Shown piece after piece: positions 24,418 through 32,384 of a stretch of DNA of 64,000 nt. The translations under genes were made by a program, and so were the position numbers. The notes under the pieces are model-generated. The model was not told where the DNA came from, did no database searches, and was given only the letters and a program-made list of their open reading frames with translations. Origin of the DNA: Brevibacterium sp. RIT 803 (lineage in GTDB: Bacteria; Actinomycetota; Actinomycetes; Actinomycetales; Brevibacteriaceae); assembly GCF_016892625.1 (NCBI RefSeq), contig NZ_JAFEMW010000001.1:1426001-1490000 (forward strand). The letters are read 5' to 3'. How positions within the stretch are numbered: the stretch's first letter is position 1; each line of letters begins with the position of its first letter.

Positions 24418-24885
24418 ATGCCAGAAGACAAGCAGTCCACCGTTTCCCAGCAGTCCAGGACCGACGATTCGGTTCGCAGCCCTCTCGTGACCGATATGGG
24501 CAACACCACGATCGCCGAGAACGTCGTGGCCAAGCTTTCCGGCATCGCCGCCCGTGAGGTCCCCGGCGTGTTCGGGATGGGCAATGCCGCACGCCGGACC
24601 TTCGACGCCCTTGCCGAGCGCATCCCCGGCTCGCAGACGAATGTCTCCGGAGGAGTCTCCGTCGAGAAGGGTGAGAAGCAGACTGCGATTGACCTCACCA
24701 TCGTCGTGGAGTACGGAACGTCGATCGTCGACGTCGCCGAGGCGATCCGTCGCAACGTGATCCGCGCCGTCGAGCAGGGCACCGGACTCCAGGTCGTCGA
24801 GGTCAACATCGAGGTCACTGACGTCCACCTCCCCGGCGACGACGATGATCAGCAGAACACCAACGACACCGTTGAACTCAACTGA
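24418..24885 (+). CDS. Asp23/Gls24 family envelope stress response protein
   Basis: 155-aa protein and the clearest Asp23 in the cluster: NTTIAENVVAKLSGIAAREVPGV (about 27-49), GGVSVEKGEKQTAIDLTIVVEYG (about 77-99) and VIRAVEQGTGLQVVEVNIEVTDVH (about 114-137) follow the family pattern in order. The acidic tail (GDDDDQQNTND) is typical. In Staphylococcus Asp23 is a membrane-anchored cell-envelope protein that attaches through AmaP; an AmaP-like gene lies downstream here. AAGGAAG before the ATG decides this start over an upstream in-frame codon. First gene of a five-gene operon read rightward. Confidence 0.9.
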   Translation: MPEDKQSTVSQQSRTDDSVRSPLVTDMGNTTIAENVVAKLSGIAAREVPGVFGMGNAARRTFDALAERIPGSQTNVSGGVSVEKGEKQTAIDLTIVVEYGTSIVDVAEAIRRNVIRAVEQGTGLQVVEVNIEVTDVHLPGDDDDQQNTNDTVELN

Positions 24886-24899
24886 GACGAAGGACTGAC

Positions 24900-25082
24900 A
24901 TGTCGAAAACACTCATCGGGCTGTTCGTCGGACTGACGCTGGGCATCGTTGCGTTCTTCGGTGGTTTCCTCGCGTTCCTCATCGTCGCCATCTGCGGCGG
25001 GCTCGGACTGGTCATCGGCCTCGTCCTTGACGGACGCCTCGATCTCAGCGCGCTGAGTTCGCGCTCGACGACCCGGAGGTAG
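24900..25082 (+). CDS. Small integral membrane protein of the Asp23 operon (DUF2273-like)
   Basis: 60-aa protein, almost all membrane: two hydrophobic segments (about 4-24 and 26-45) then a short polar tail (DGRLDLSALSSRSTTRR). DUF2273 proteins of this size sit beside Asp23 genes in many Gram-positives and probably help anchor the Asp23 layer to the membrane. It starts 15 bp after the asp23 stop with GACGAAGGA upstream and ends 5 bp before the next gene. No catalytic motif. Function is inferred from the operon position only. Confidence 0.8.
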   Translation: MSKTLIGLFVGLTLGIVAFFGGFLAFLIVAICGGLGLVIGLVLDGRLDLSALSSRSTTRR

Positions 25083-25086
25083 CATC

Positions 25087-25455
25087 GTGGCTTCATCACC
25101 TGGTGGCCTGACGATCGCTGACCGAGTCATCGAGAAGACGGCCTCCCAGATCCTCAAGGGTCTGCCCGGGGTCGGCGGCGCGAAGTCGGGCCTGTTCGGG
25201 TTCGGTTCGAATGCCGACCTCGACAGCCGTCCCAGCGTGGACGTGACCCTCTCGGGTCGCAGCTGCACCCTCGAGGTTGAGCTGGGGCTGGCGTACCCCT
25301 CCCCCATCACCGAGGCGACCGAATCGGTCCGTCGTCGCCTGAGTGCCGATGTCGAAGCGCTCACCGGAGTCAGCGTCCGTCAGGTCGACGTCGACGTGAA
25401 ATGGCTCAAGCCCAACGCTTCAGGAACCGGAAGATCAGTGAGGAATCTGCAATGA
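25087..25455 (+). CDS. Asp23-like protein
   Basis: 122-aa soluble protein with a divergent Asp23 core: TIADRVIEKTASQILKGLPG (about 9-28), a Gly-rich turn (GVGGAKSGLFGFG), then SVDVTLSGRSCTLEVELGLAYP and VRQVDVDVKW as the two strand segments. GTG start with GGAGG ten bases upstream. Its last codon overlaps the start of the next gene (ATGA), so translation is coupled. It may form mixed assemblies with the first Asp23 protein of the operon, giving the cell several subunit types; this is inference from gene order. Confidence 0.75.
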   Translation: MASSPGGLTIADRVIEKTASQILKGLPGVGGAKSGLFGFGSNADLDSRPSVDVTLSGRSCTLEVELGLAYPSPITEATESVRRRLSADVEALTGVSVRQVDVDVKWLKPNASGTGRSVRNLQ

Positions 25456-26021
25456 GCACACGTCTGTTTCGGGCACGCCCAGCACGCGTGGTGCCCGCTG
25501 TCATCCTTGCGATCCTCATCCTGGCCATCGCCGGCGCCCTGGGCTGGGCGGCCATCGCCGCCATCGTCTCTGAGGGCTCCGGGAGCGCGGCGCTGTCGTC
25601 CGGATTCTCCGGATTCGCGGCTCTCGGAACAATGACGTGGGCTGCGGCGGCGATCATCACCGCCGGAGCCGTCATCACGGTCCTCGGGCTGATCTTCCTC
25701 ATCATCGGGATCTCGCCCGGAGCCAAACGCAACATCGGCTACCGCGCGCAGGCGCCAGAGCACGCCGAACGCTTCGAGGTGGTTCTGCCGACCTCAGCCT
25801 TGTCGAACCTGGCAGCTGCGGCAGCGGACTCCGTCGACGGAGTCTCGAGCGTGCGTGCCGCGTCCAATGCCTCATCGACGAATGTCACCTTCTCCACCCC
25901 AGTGCGTGACACTGACGAAATCCGCCGCGATGTCGATGCCGCAGTCACCCAGCGCTTCGCCTCGATCGCATTCGACCGCACGCCCACCGTCAAGGTTCGC
26001 TCACAGAGGAGACCAGCATGA
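25452..26021 (+). CDS. DUF6286-like membrane protein of the Asp23 operon
   Basis: 189-aa protein with a short basic N terminus (RLFRARPARVV), a first membrane helix (about 11-36), a Ser/Gly-rich outer loop, a second helix (about 60-88), then a 100-residue cytoplasmic domain (RFEVVLPTSALSNLAAAAAD; TVKVRS at the end) with beta-alpha pattern resembling Asp23 partners. Actinobacterial Asp23 loci commonly hold such a DUF6286 gene. ATGA overlap upstream and downstream shows tight coupling. The ATG at 25452 has GAGGAATC upstream and suits the hydrophobic start. Confidence 0.78.
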   Translation: MSTRLFRARPARVVPAVILAILILAIAGALGWAAIAAIVSEGSGSAALSSGFSGFAALGTMTWAAAAIITAGAVITVLGLIFLIIGISPGAKRNIGYRAQAPEHAERFEVVLPTSALSNLAAAAADSVDGVSSVRAASNASSTNVTFSTPVRDTDEIRRDVDAAVTQRFASIAFDRTPTVKVRSQRRPA

Positions 26022-26611
26022 AACGACTGGCAGCAGGTGCCAATCGCACCGGTCTCATCATCGTCGGGCTGATCTTCCTCGTGGCCGGACTCGCCGTTCT
26101 CGCACTCAGCTTCGGCTTGGCAGCAGCGGTGGCCCCCGGTCTGACCCCGGATGCGAAGCTGCAGCCCGTCGCCGCGGTGTTCGCTCTGCCGTTCTCCGCT
26201 GTCATCGCGCTGGCGGCAGCTCTCATCCTGGCGATCATCGGTGTGCGTTGGCTCGCCGCCCAGGTCCCGCGAAAGGATTCCGCCAAACCCCTTCGCATGC
26301 AGGAAGACGCGCGGAGCGGCGTGACCACGGTGACGGCGAACGTCATTGCCGCTGCCGTGGAAGATGACCTCGAAGACACCCCTGAAGTCGTCGATGCGCA
26401 GGCCATTCTGCGCGGAACGGCGCGACGACCGGAGCTCGTCCTCCATGTCGATGTCGACGAACGTGCCGACGTCGATGCCGTCGTCGCCGACATCGCAGAT
26501 CGCGTGACCCGCAACGCCAGTCACGCCCTTGGTGTTCCGCTGTCCGCTGTCGGTGTGGAGATCGGTATCGCCCGGTCACGACAGAGGAGGCAGCGCAGTG
26601 TTCGGCTGTGA
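26018..26611 (+). CDS. AmaP-like alkaline shock response membrane anchor protein
   Basis: 197-aa protein with two N-terminal membrane helices (about 12-37 and 50-76) flanking a short loop, followed by a cytoplasmic domain of about 115 residues (GVTTVTANVIAAAVEDDLED; RPELVLHVDVDERADVDAVV) and an Arg-rich end (RSRQRRQRSVRL). This is the AmaP arrangement: it anchors Asp23 at the membrane and may cap the operon's envelope assembly. Start codon overlaps the preceding stop (ATGA). A hairpin terminator follows within 10 bp, marking the operon end. Confidence 0.78.
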   Translation: MKRLAAGANRTGLIIVGLIFLVAGLAVLALSFGLAAAVAPGLTPDAKLQPVAAVFALPFSAVIALAAALILAIIGVRWLAAQVPRKDSAKPLRMQEDARSGVTTVTANVIAAAVEDDLEDTPEVVDAQAILRGTARRPELVLHVDVDERADVDAVVADIADRVTRNASHALGVPLSAVGVEIGIARSRQRRQRSVRL

Positions 26612-26619
26612 ATGACAAA

Positions 26620-26654
26620 GACCCCGGGGCGCGTAATCGCGACATCCCGGGGTC
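26620..26654 (+). terminator. Terminator of the Asp23 operon
   Basis: A 9-bp GC-rich stem (GACCCCGGG / CCCGGGGTC) with a 17-nt loop, starting 9 bp past the AmaP-like stop codon. No T-tract of note. Confidence 0.65.
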
Positions 26655-26905
26655 CTCGCAGCACTCCCCTCGAGTACCCGGACGCATCCCCATACGTCCG
26701 TTGTGTCCACCCGATCCCCACCGGGCGAACACCATTATTGGATCACACATCGATCCCACTTGTAAAGATTGTTGTGCCCTGTCTGAATCGGGCTGGGGCG
26801 TTTCACCGACCCCTGGCACCCGATGAAACCCCAGGTCACAGGGTTCACTGAAAATAATTCAAGACTCAACTTCTTGCGGCGGGTCGCAATGTCGCTGCTG
26901 CAACC
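26655..26905. other. Intergenic region between the AmaP-like gene and the leftward SDR gene
   Basis: About 250 bp between convergent genes. I find no gene, no tRNA-like cloverleaf and only minor dyads. The half nearer the SDR gene is AT-richer (26735-26780 and 26840-26870), which is odd for a convergent region and could hide a small RNA. Confidence 0.4.
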
Positions 26906-27676
26906 TCAGTGATCGTCTCGCCTATTGAGAGAAAAACCGGTCGACCCCCAGCGCACCAGAGAGCGGGGAACGAAGCGAGCGACTCGAGCCGCCAGCCCAT
27001 AGCTCACCCCAGGGATCGAGACCACCTTGCCGCGTCGTGCATCGCGTAAGGATGCGGCGACGACCTGCTCCACGCTCAGCCAGATCCACCCGGGTCCCGG
27101 TCGGTCGACGCCGAGTCGCTCGTGGAACCTGGTGCGAATGAAACCGGGCAGCACGACGGTGGCTGTCACCGGAGTTCCGCGCAGCTCACCGGCAAGAGCT
27201 TCGGTGAAAACCACGGTCGACATCTTCGACGCCGCATACTGGCCCATCGTCGTCAGCGCCGCCATGGACGAGACATTGATCAAGCCACCGCGACCTCGCT
27301 CGCGCATCTGCCTCACCGCGGCCAGAGAGAGTTCGCGTACCGCGCCGGTGAGCACCATATCCTGGTCCACGAGCTCCGCGATCTCCGACTCGAGCAGACC
27401 CTGCTTGAGTCCGTATCCGGCATTGTTGATGAGCAGATCGATCCGCGAGGTCTCGATCACGGTCCGAACCACGTCGATGCCGGCTCGGGTCGACAGATCT
27501 GCCACGACCACCTCGGCGTGGGTTCCGTTGTCGTTTTCGATGTTCGTCGCCAGCTCCTGCAGACGGACCTCATCACGGGCCACGAGGACCAGGTCGTACT
27601 GGTCGGCGGCGAGAGCAAGTGCATACCCGTGCCCCAGCCCTGAGCTGGCACCGGTGACGAGTGCACGCGGTCTCAT
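26906..27676 (-). CDS. Short-chain dehydrogenase/reductase
   Basis: 256-aa classical SDR: nucleotide loop TGASSGLG (about 8-15), NNAG (about 88-91), the catalytic Ser in NVSSMA and the YxxxK pair in YAASK (about 151-155). Downstream residues (PGFIRTRFHERL) fit the family. It likely oxidises or reduces an aldehyde, ketone or acyl substrate with NAD(P). It overlaps the thioesterase gene by a base (ATG in TGATG), so the two are co-translated; an acyl substrate is therefore plausible. The GTG just upstream is an alternative start. The C-terminal basic segment (VARFVPRSLVRWG) could be membrane-associated, as in some lipid SDRs. Confidence 0.85.
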   Translation of the reverse strand: MRPRALVTGASSGLGHGYALALAADQYDLVLVARDEVRLQELATNIENDNGTHAEVVVADLSTRAGIDVVRTVIETSRIDLLINNAGYGLKQGLLESEIAELVDQDMVLTGAVRELSLAAVRQMRERGRGGLINVSSMAALTTMGQYAASKMSTVVFTEALAGELRGTPVTATVVLPGFIRTRFHERLGVDRPGPGWIWLSVEQVVAASLRDARRGKVVSIPGVSYGLAARVARFVPRSLVRWGSTGFSLNRRDDH

Positions 27677-28500
27677 CACTTCGCGCCTTGGCCCACGCGC
27701 ACCGTCAGCGACTGCGCCGCGGTGCCGATGGGCCCGTTGACGTCGCTGAGCACGCTTGTGGTCTCACCGATCCCGGTGGGGCCGAACGCAACCTTCGTCT
27801 CGAAGCCGACCCAACCTGGTTCGGGGACTCGGGTGAGGTGGATGGTGAGGTCGACGTTGGGGAAGAACGTCGTCTTCGGGTCCTCTCTCACGGCCAGCCC
27901 ATTAGCGGTGTCGACAAGTTTCACGAAGGCCGCGGTCGCAGGATCGTCCTCCCCGTCGACGAGCGGATAAGGGGACCTGATCCAGGAACGGGCGGATCCG
28001 GGATGGGCGTCGGAGAACTGACCGCCGTCCAGCGAAGCGATGAAGCCTCCGCCCCAGCGGCCGGTGAATGGGACGGCTGGGGCTTCTTCGGGCTCAGGCA
28101 GAGTCGGCCATTCGTCTCCGACGACGCTTGCGGTGTCGCTCGGCAGCAGGCGCCAGACTCTGGCGTGGACGCTGGTGCGCTCACCGTGGCGCATGCTGGC
28201 CTCGATGAGTTCGATGGTCCGCCCCGGCCGGATGACGTTGACGTCGATGGTGAATTCGCCGGAATGGATGACGCCGAGTATGTCGAAGCTGACCCGCGAG
28301 ACCAGCTTGTCCGAGGGCAGCCGGCGTTCGATCTCCGCCAGCACCAGCCCTGCCGCCGGGGCCAGATGCTGTTCGCCCGGCTGCCACGCACCCTGACTGT
28401 GCAGCGTCGAGACGAACGCCTCCGGTGCCGTGCGCACGTAGTAGGAATCGGGGCAGGCGGCACCATCGTGGCCGAGATGTTCGTTGAGTGCTTCAGGCAT
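27676..28500 (-). CDS. Acyl-CoA thioesterase family protein (double hotdog)
   Basis: 274-aa predicted thioesterase of the TesB-like family. It has two hotdog halves: the first about 20-120, with SRVSFDILGVIHSGEFTIDV and the RPGRTIELIEASM strand; the second about 150-270, with NVDLTIHLTRVP and the terminal SLTVRVG. These enzymes split acyl-CoA to free acid and CoA. It precedes and overlaps the SDR gene, so both probably act on the same acyl or lipid pathway. It is divergent from xth, with about 117 bp between. No signal peptide; cytosolic. The substrate chain length cannot be told. Confidence 0.82.
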   Translation of the reverse strand: MPEALNEHLGHDGAACPDSYYVRTAPEAFVSTLHSQGAWQPGEQHLAPAAGLVLAEIERRLPSDKLVSRVSFDILGVIHSGEFTIDVNVIRPGRTIELIEASMRHGERTSVHARVWRLLPSDTASVVGDEWPTLPEPEEAPAVPFTGRWGGGFIASLDGGQFSDAHPGSARSWIRSPYPLVDGEDDPATAAFVKLVDTANGLAVREDPKTTFFPNVDLTIHLTRVPEPGWVGFETKVAFGPTGIGETTSVLSDVNGPIGTAAQSLTVRVGQGAK

Positions 28501-28617
28501 GACCCCAGATTATCGGTATCGGACCGAAGCCGAGTCGATGGGGCCAGCGGATGCGTCGCCGGGCCTGTTCTGCCCGTTGAGCTTGGGCCTGCGGCCGAGA
28601 CAGCTTAGGGTGGGAGG

Positions 28618-29409
28618 GTGAGAATCGCGAGCTGGAATGTGAACTCGATCCGCGCCCGACAAGACAGAATCGGTGCTTGGCTGGATCGCTCCGACGTCGA
28701 CGTCCTGGCCATCCAGGAACTCAAATGCAAGGACGAACAGTTCCCGAAGGACCTGTTCACCTCCCGAGGCTATGAAGTCAGTTTCCACGGCCTCAACCAG
28801 TGGAATGGCGTGGCAATCGCCTCTCGGGTGGGCATCGAGGACCCCGAGATCGGATTCACGGACATTCCCTCGTTCGGCGAGGAGCCCGTGGTCGAGGCTC
28901 GTGCCCTGTCAGCCACCTGTGGCGGAGTCAGGGTGTATTCGCTCTATGTCCCCAACGGCCGCGAACTCGACCACCCTCACTACACCTATAAGCTCGAATG
29001 GTATCGGGCGCTGACTGCCGATATCTTTGCGCAGCTGCGCGAAACTCCTGATAAGAAGCTCGTCCTGTGCGGCGACTTCAATGTCGCGCCTCTGGATGAG
29101 GACGTCTGGGACATGGCTGAGTTCGACGGCCTCACCCACGTGTCCGCACCCGAGCGCCAGGCCTTCAACACCCTCCTTGATGCAGGACTCAGCGAGGTCA
29201 CCAGGCAGTTCACACCTGGCCCAGGGGTCTACACCTTCTGGGATTACCAGAGGCTGGCCTTCCCGAAGAAGAAGGGCATGCGCATCGACTTCGAACTCGC
29301 CTCACCGTCCTTGGCCGCGCAGGCCACCAGCGCGGAGATCGACCGTGAGGAACGCAAGGGCAAGGGCGCGTCCGATCACGCACCCGTCATCGTCGATTTC
29401 GAGGTGTGA
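28618..29409 (+). CDS. xth: Exodeoxyribonuclease III family DNA repair enzyme
   Basis: 263-aa apurinic/apyrimidinic endonuclease and 3'-5' exonuclease of the Mg2+-dependent EEP family. Visible motifs: ASWNVNSIRAR (4-14), IQELKCKD (about 32-39, with the metal-binding Glu), LYVPNG (about 109-114), LCGDFNVAP (about 150-158, catalytic Asp and Asn) and SDHAPVIVDF at the C terminus (catalytic Asp-His). It acts in base-excision repair. GTG start with AGGG seven bases before the codon. Single gene, divergent from the thioesterase. Length matches the family (about 260). Confidence 0.94.
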   Translation: MRIASWNVNSIRARQDRIGAWLDRSDVDVLAIQELKCKDEQFPKDLFTSRGYEVSFHGLNQWNGVAIASRVGIEDPEIGFTDIPSFGEEPVVEARALSATCGGVRVYSLYVPNGRELDHPHYTYKLEWYRALTADIFAQLRETPDKKLVLCGDFNVAPLDEDVWDMAEFDGLTHVSAPERQAFNTLLDAGLSEVTRQFTPGPGVYTFWDYQRLAFPKKKGMRIDFELASPSLAAQATSAEIDREERKGKGASDHAPVIVDFEV

Positions 29410-29792
29410 GCGGCCGCTTCACACCGCCACCGCACCCCACAGCTTCACCCAGCGCAGCACCCACCGCACCCCACTGCGCCACCCAGTGCGCCCACCCCCT
29501 CAGCTGCACGCCGCTGCCGCCACGCCCACCTCGGCTGCCACGGTGATGCTCGGCGCCGATGCAGATCCCTCTCAACGCTGATCCGTATTGACGAAACATC
29601 ACTTCAAAGGTGATCCTTAAAGAAGATGTGTCGCTGTTCACTCCCCGAAACAGTACGTAGGCATTTTCAAACAAAGGATTAGCGAAAATCACATAGCAAT
29701 GACATTGAGTAAGCAGAATTCGATCGCGAAGATCGGATAGATTACTTGGTGGTAGACAATCCCCGCATCCCCACTGCCAGAGGTCCCCACCC
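29410..29792. other. 383-bp gap with low-GC promoter region
   Basis: The first 150 bp is C-rich, with several CACCGCACCCCAC-like repeats. The next 170 bp (about 29580-29750) is clearly low in GC and should carry the promoter of the large LuxR-type gene. It has a dyad ATCAC/GTGAT (29598-29602, 29610-29614). No gene seen. Confidence 0.5.
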
Positions 29793-32273
29793 ATGCATGA
29801 TTCCGCTGACCAGAGCGGTCCCGTTTCCCCGACGGCGCCCTCGCCCGGTGAAGGCGTCTTTCCCGGCGAGCGCGCGACGACGGTCCGCTCCTTCGCGACT
29901 GCCCTCACCGACATCGCACCCGAACTGCCCGACGCAGTGTGGAAGAGTCTGTTCCAACAGACGTCAGGCCACCTCCTGGCAGGCCAGGCCGTCCTGCAGG
30001 GCGCTGACTCATTGGGATATGACCTCTCTGCAGTCGATGCCGATCACTACTCGGATCTTCCCTCCGCCGACGTTCTCACGCAGATCAGACGTCAGGCACC
30101 GGACAGCCCCGAACTGAGGTTTGCCCACCTGCTGTCATTCATGCGCGACATCAACGCCGACACCCTCGCAATCGCCGCCGGCGCCATGCCCCATCTGGGA
30201 TCGTTTTCCATTCCCAATGCGCCAGAGGGCACACGTCCACTCGACGTCTCCGACCTCTCAGCGCATCTGAACGAAGACGGCGTACTGCTCCCAGCTCTGG
30301 ACCGCACCGGCCACCACACGATTGCTCCTGTCGTGCGAATGGTTTTGCGACGCCTCTACGACGCCAGAGATCGACACAGCGAATCACGATCCCGCCGAGC
30401 ACTTGGCGCAAGCGCCGCCGAATGGCTGCAGGCCCCGGCCGCATATCATTCCGAGGGCTTCGATGAAGCTCTGCTGTGCGTCGCAGAGGCCGGAGAGTGG
30501 AACTCACTGACCGAACTCTGGGCAAACCGGGGCCATGCACTCATGGTCGACCATTTCGACGCCACACTCGAGGCATTCTTGAAGGTCCCCGAGGCCCAGG
30601 CTCACAACTCTGCGGTTTTAGCCGAGGCCCTGGGCGACTGCCTGCAGGTCGACGAAGTCAGACGACACCTCGGCGTCGACGACGCCCTGACCGTCCTCAA
30701 AGAGGTCAACTTCGAACATGCGGCAGTCCCGACGCTCGACTCGCAGCTGAAACGGATCAAGGACGGCGACTTCACCGTCGATGACATCATGATCATGGCC
30801 ATCGCATCGATGCGGCGCCAGAAGCTGCTCGGCCAGTCGGACCAGGGCCTCCACATCGCCGAAGCGGCCCAGGAGCTCATCAACGACACCCGGCGTTTCC
30901 AGTCGGCACCGACCCCGCTCTGCGAAGCACGATTTCACCTCGAATATGGGATCACCAGCATGTTCACAGGCGACCTCACGGGCAGCGCCCAACTGCTGCG
31001 TCGGTCGATCATCCTCACAGAGCTCGCCTCGGCATCCTCCCCCTATCTCCTGCTCCCGGCGCACGCCTACAGCGCCCTGGCACACGCAATGCTCGGAAAC
31101 GGGCCATCGAGTGACGTGCACCTGAGACACTTCGACAAGCTCCAGGACCGGACCCGCTTCACGAGCCCCCACACGCTCACCGCCTACTCGCTTGCTCGCA
31201 TGATTCGCGCCATGGACGCACTGGATCTCGACGAGGCAAGTCAGCACTCGACACGTCTGGCCGACCCTGCTCTGGGTCATCATTCGTGGCTTGGAGTCGT
31301 TCGGTACAGATCGCTGTTCGGCATTCTGCGCAGCGATGTCGGAATCGAAGGCAAACGGCTGCAGCAGGCAATCGACGCCAATCGCTCATCCCTGCCGGCC
31401 GACGGACTCCTTCTGCATACTCTGCAGCTCACTCTGGTCTGCCTCCACCTGGCTCAGGGGCAGACTCACCTCGCCCAGAACGTTCTGCTTGATGCCGAGA
31501 CCGAATCGCCGTACATCATCCTGGCCAGAGCTCAGCTCCATCTGACCATCGGCGAACACGGGACTGCGGCGCACCTGGCGAACAGAGTCCTGTCTCAGAC
31601 TTCACTCGATCTGCACGCCAAGGCCGCTGCGCGGGCGGTTCAGGCCGCCAGCCTGTTGGGCAAGGGTGAACTGGTCGAGTCAGACTCCGCGTTCGTCGAT
31701 GCGCTCGAGTACTGCAGAATCGCTGCCAGCCTCATTCCCATTGCGATGGTTCCCAAGTCTCTGCGCGATCAGCTGATCGAGCGCAGCTCCAGCGCCGCCG
31801 AGTGGGATCTGATCGCACCGGTCTTTCCGACCGGACCCGGAACAGTCGACGACTCTGATTCGACTGTCGAACTCGGACCCACTGACGGCCCCGGATCGGT
31901 TGAGGACCCAAGCTCGGCGGACGGACCCGGATCGATTGAGGACCTCCGCGTGGGCCAAGCCCGTTTCGGCGACGGTTCCATCGGCGGACCCGGCGGACTC
32001 GGTGCCGGTGAGCGACTCCGTCAACGGCTGCTGAGCCTCGGGGAAACTCTTCGCATCCGCGCCGGTCACACCCTCCTCAGCCCCTCGCAGAGGCAGCTCC
32101 TGGCCCTGCTGGACACCCAGTCGTCGGTGTCCGCCATCGCGGCTGAGCTGAGCCTTGTCGAAGGTACGGTCAAGAACAAACTGTCGAATCTCTACTCGCG
32201 CCTCGGAGTCCGCAATCGTCGGGATGCGCTGGCTCGCGGCTACGAATACGGGTACCTCCCCACCGATCGCTGA
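29793..32273 (+). CDS. Large LuxR-HTH regulator without ATPase domain
   Basis: 826-aa protein. The N-terminal 120 residues have no P-loop; the middle (about 150-650) is a run of TPR-like helices. A flexible Gly/Pro/Asp/Ser linker (about 678-725) contains imperfect GPGSVED-type copies, and the C terminus is a LuxR/FixJ-type HTH (SVSAIAAELSLVEGTVKNKL then SNLYSRLGVRNRRD, about 770-815). It resembles the second half of LAL/MalT-like regulators but lacks the STAND ATPase, so it may sense a protein or metabolite directly. An ATG 30 bp after the low-GC region sets the start. It is the fourth large LuxR-type gene in this window. Confidence 0.8.
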   Translation: MHDSADQSGPVSPTAPSPGEGVFPGERATTVRSFATALTDIAPELPDAVWKSLFQQTSGHLLAGQAVLQGADSLGYDLSAVDADHYSDLPSADVLTQIRRQAPDSPELRFAHLLSFMRDINADTLAIAAGAMPHLGSFSIPNAPEGTRPLDVSDLSAHLNEDGVLLPALDRTGHHTIAPVVRMVLRRLYDARDRHSESRSRRALGASAAEWLQAPAAYHSEGFDEALLCVAEAGEWNSLTELWANRGHALMVDHFDATLEAFLKVPEAQAHNSAVLAEALGDCLQVDEVRRHLGVDDALTVLKEVNFEHAAVPTLDSQLKRIKDGDFTVDDIMIMAIASMRRQKLLGQSDQGLHIAEAAQELINDTRRFQSAPTPLCEARFHLEYGITSMFTGDLTGSAQLLRRSIILTELASASSPYLLLPAHAYSALAHAMLGNGPSSDVHLRHFDKLQDRTRFTSPHTLTAYSLARMIRAMDALDLDEASQHSTRLADPALGHHSWLGVVRYRSLFGILRSDVGIEGKRLQQAIDANRSSLPADGLLLHTLQLTLVCLHLAQGQTHLAQNVLLDAETESPYIILARAQLHLTIGEHGTAAHLANRVLSQTSLDLHAKAAARAVQAASLLGKGELVESDSAFVDALEYCRIAASLIPIAMVPKSLRDQLIERSSSAAEWDLIAPVFPTGPGTVDDSDSTVELGPTDGPGSVEDPSSADGPGSIEDLRVGQARFGDGSIGGPGGLGAGERLRQRLLSLGETLRIRAGHTLLSPSQRQLLALLDTQSSVSAIAAELSLVEGTVKNKLSNLYSRLGVRNRRDALARGYEYGYLPTDR

Positions 32274-32384
32274 CGGCTGAGCCAATGCCCAAAGCACAGC
32301 ACACATCTTCACGAGGAAAGCTTCGCGCGGAAAGCATAGACATCCACCGCGTCTTCTGGTGAAGTTGAAACAGGAGCGAGGAAG

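Noticed and set aside
26655..26905. tRNA or riboswitch in the convergent gap
   Set aside because: No cloverleaf arms, no CCA end and no known riboswitch core could be recognised by eye.
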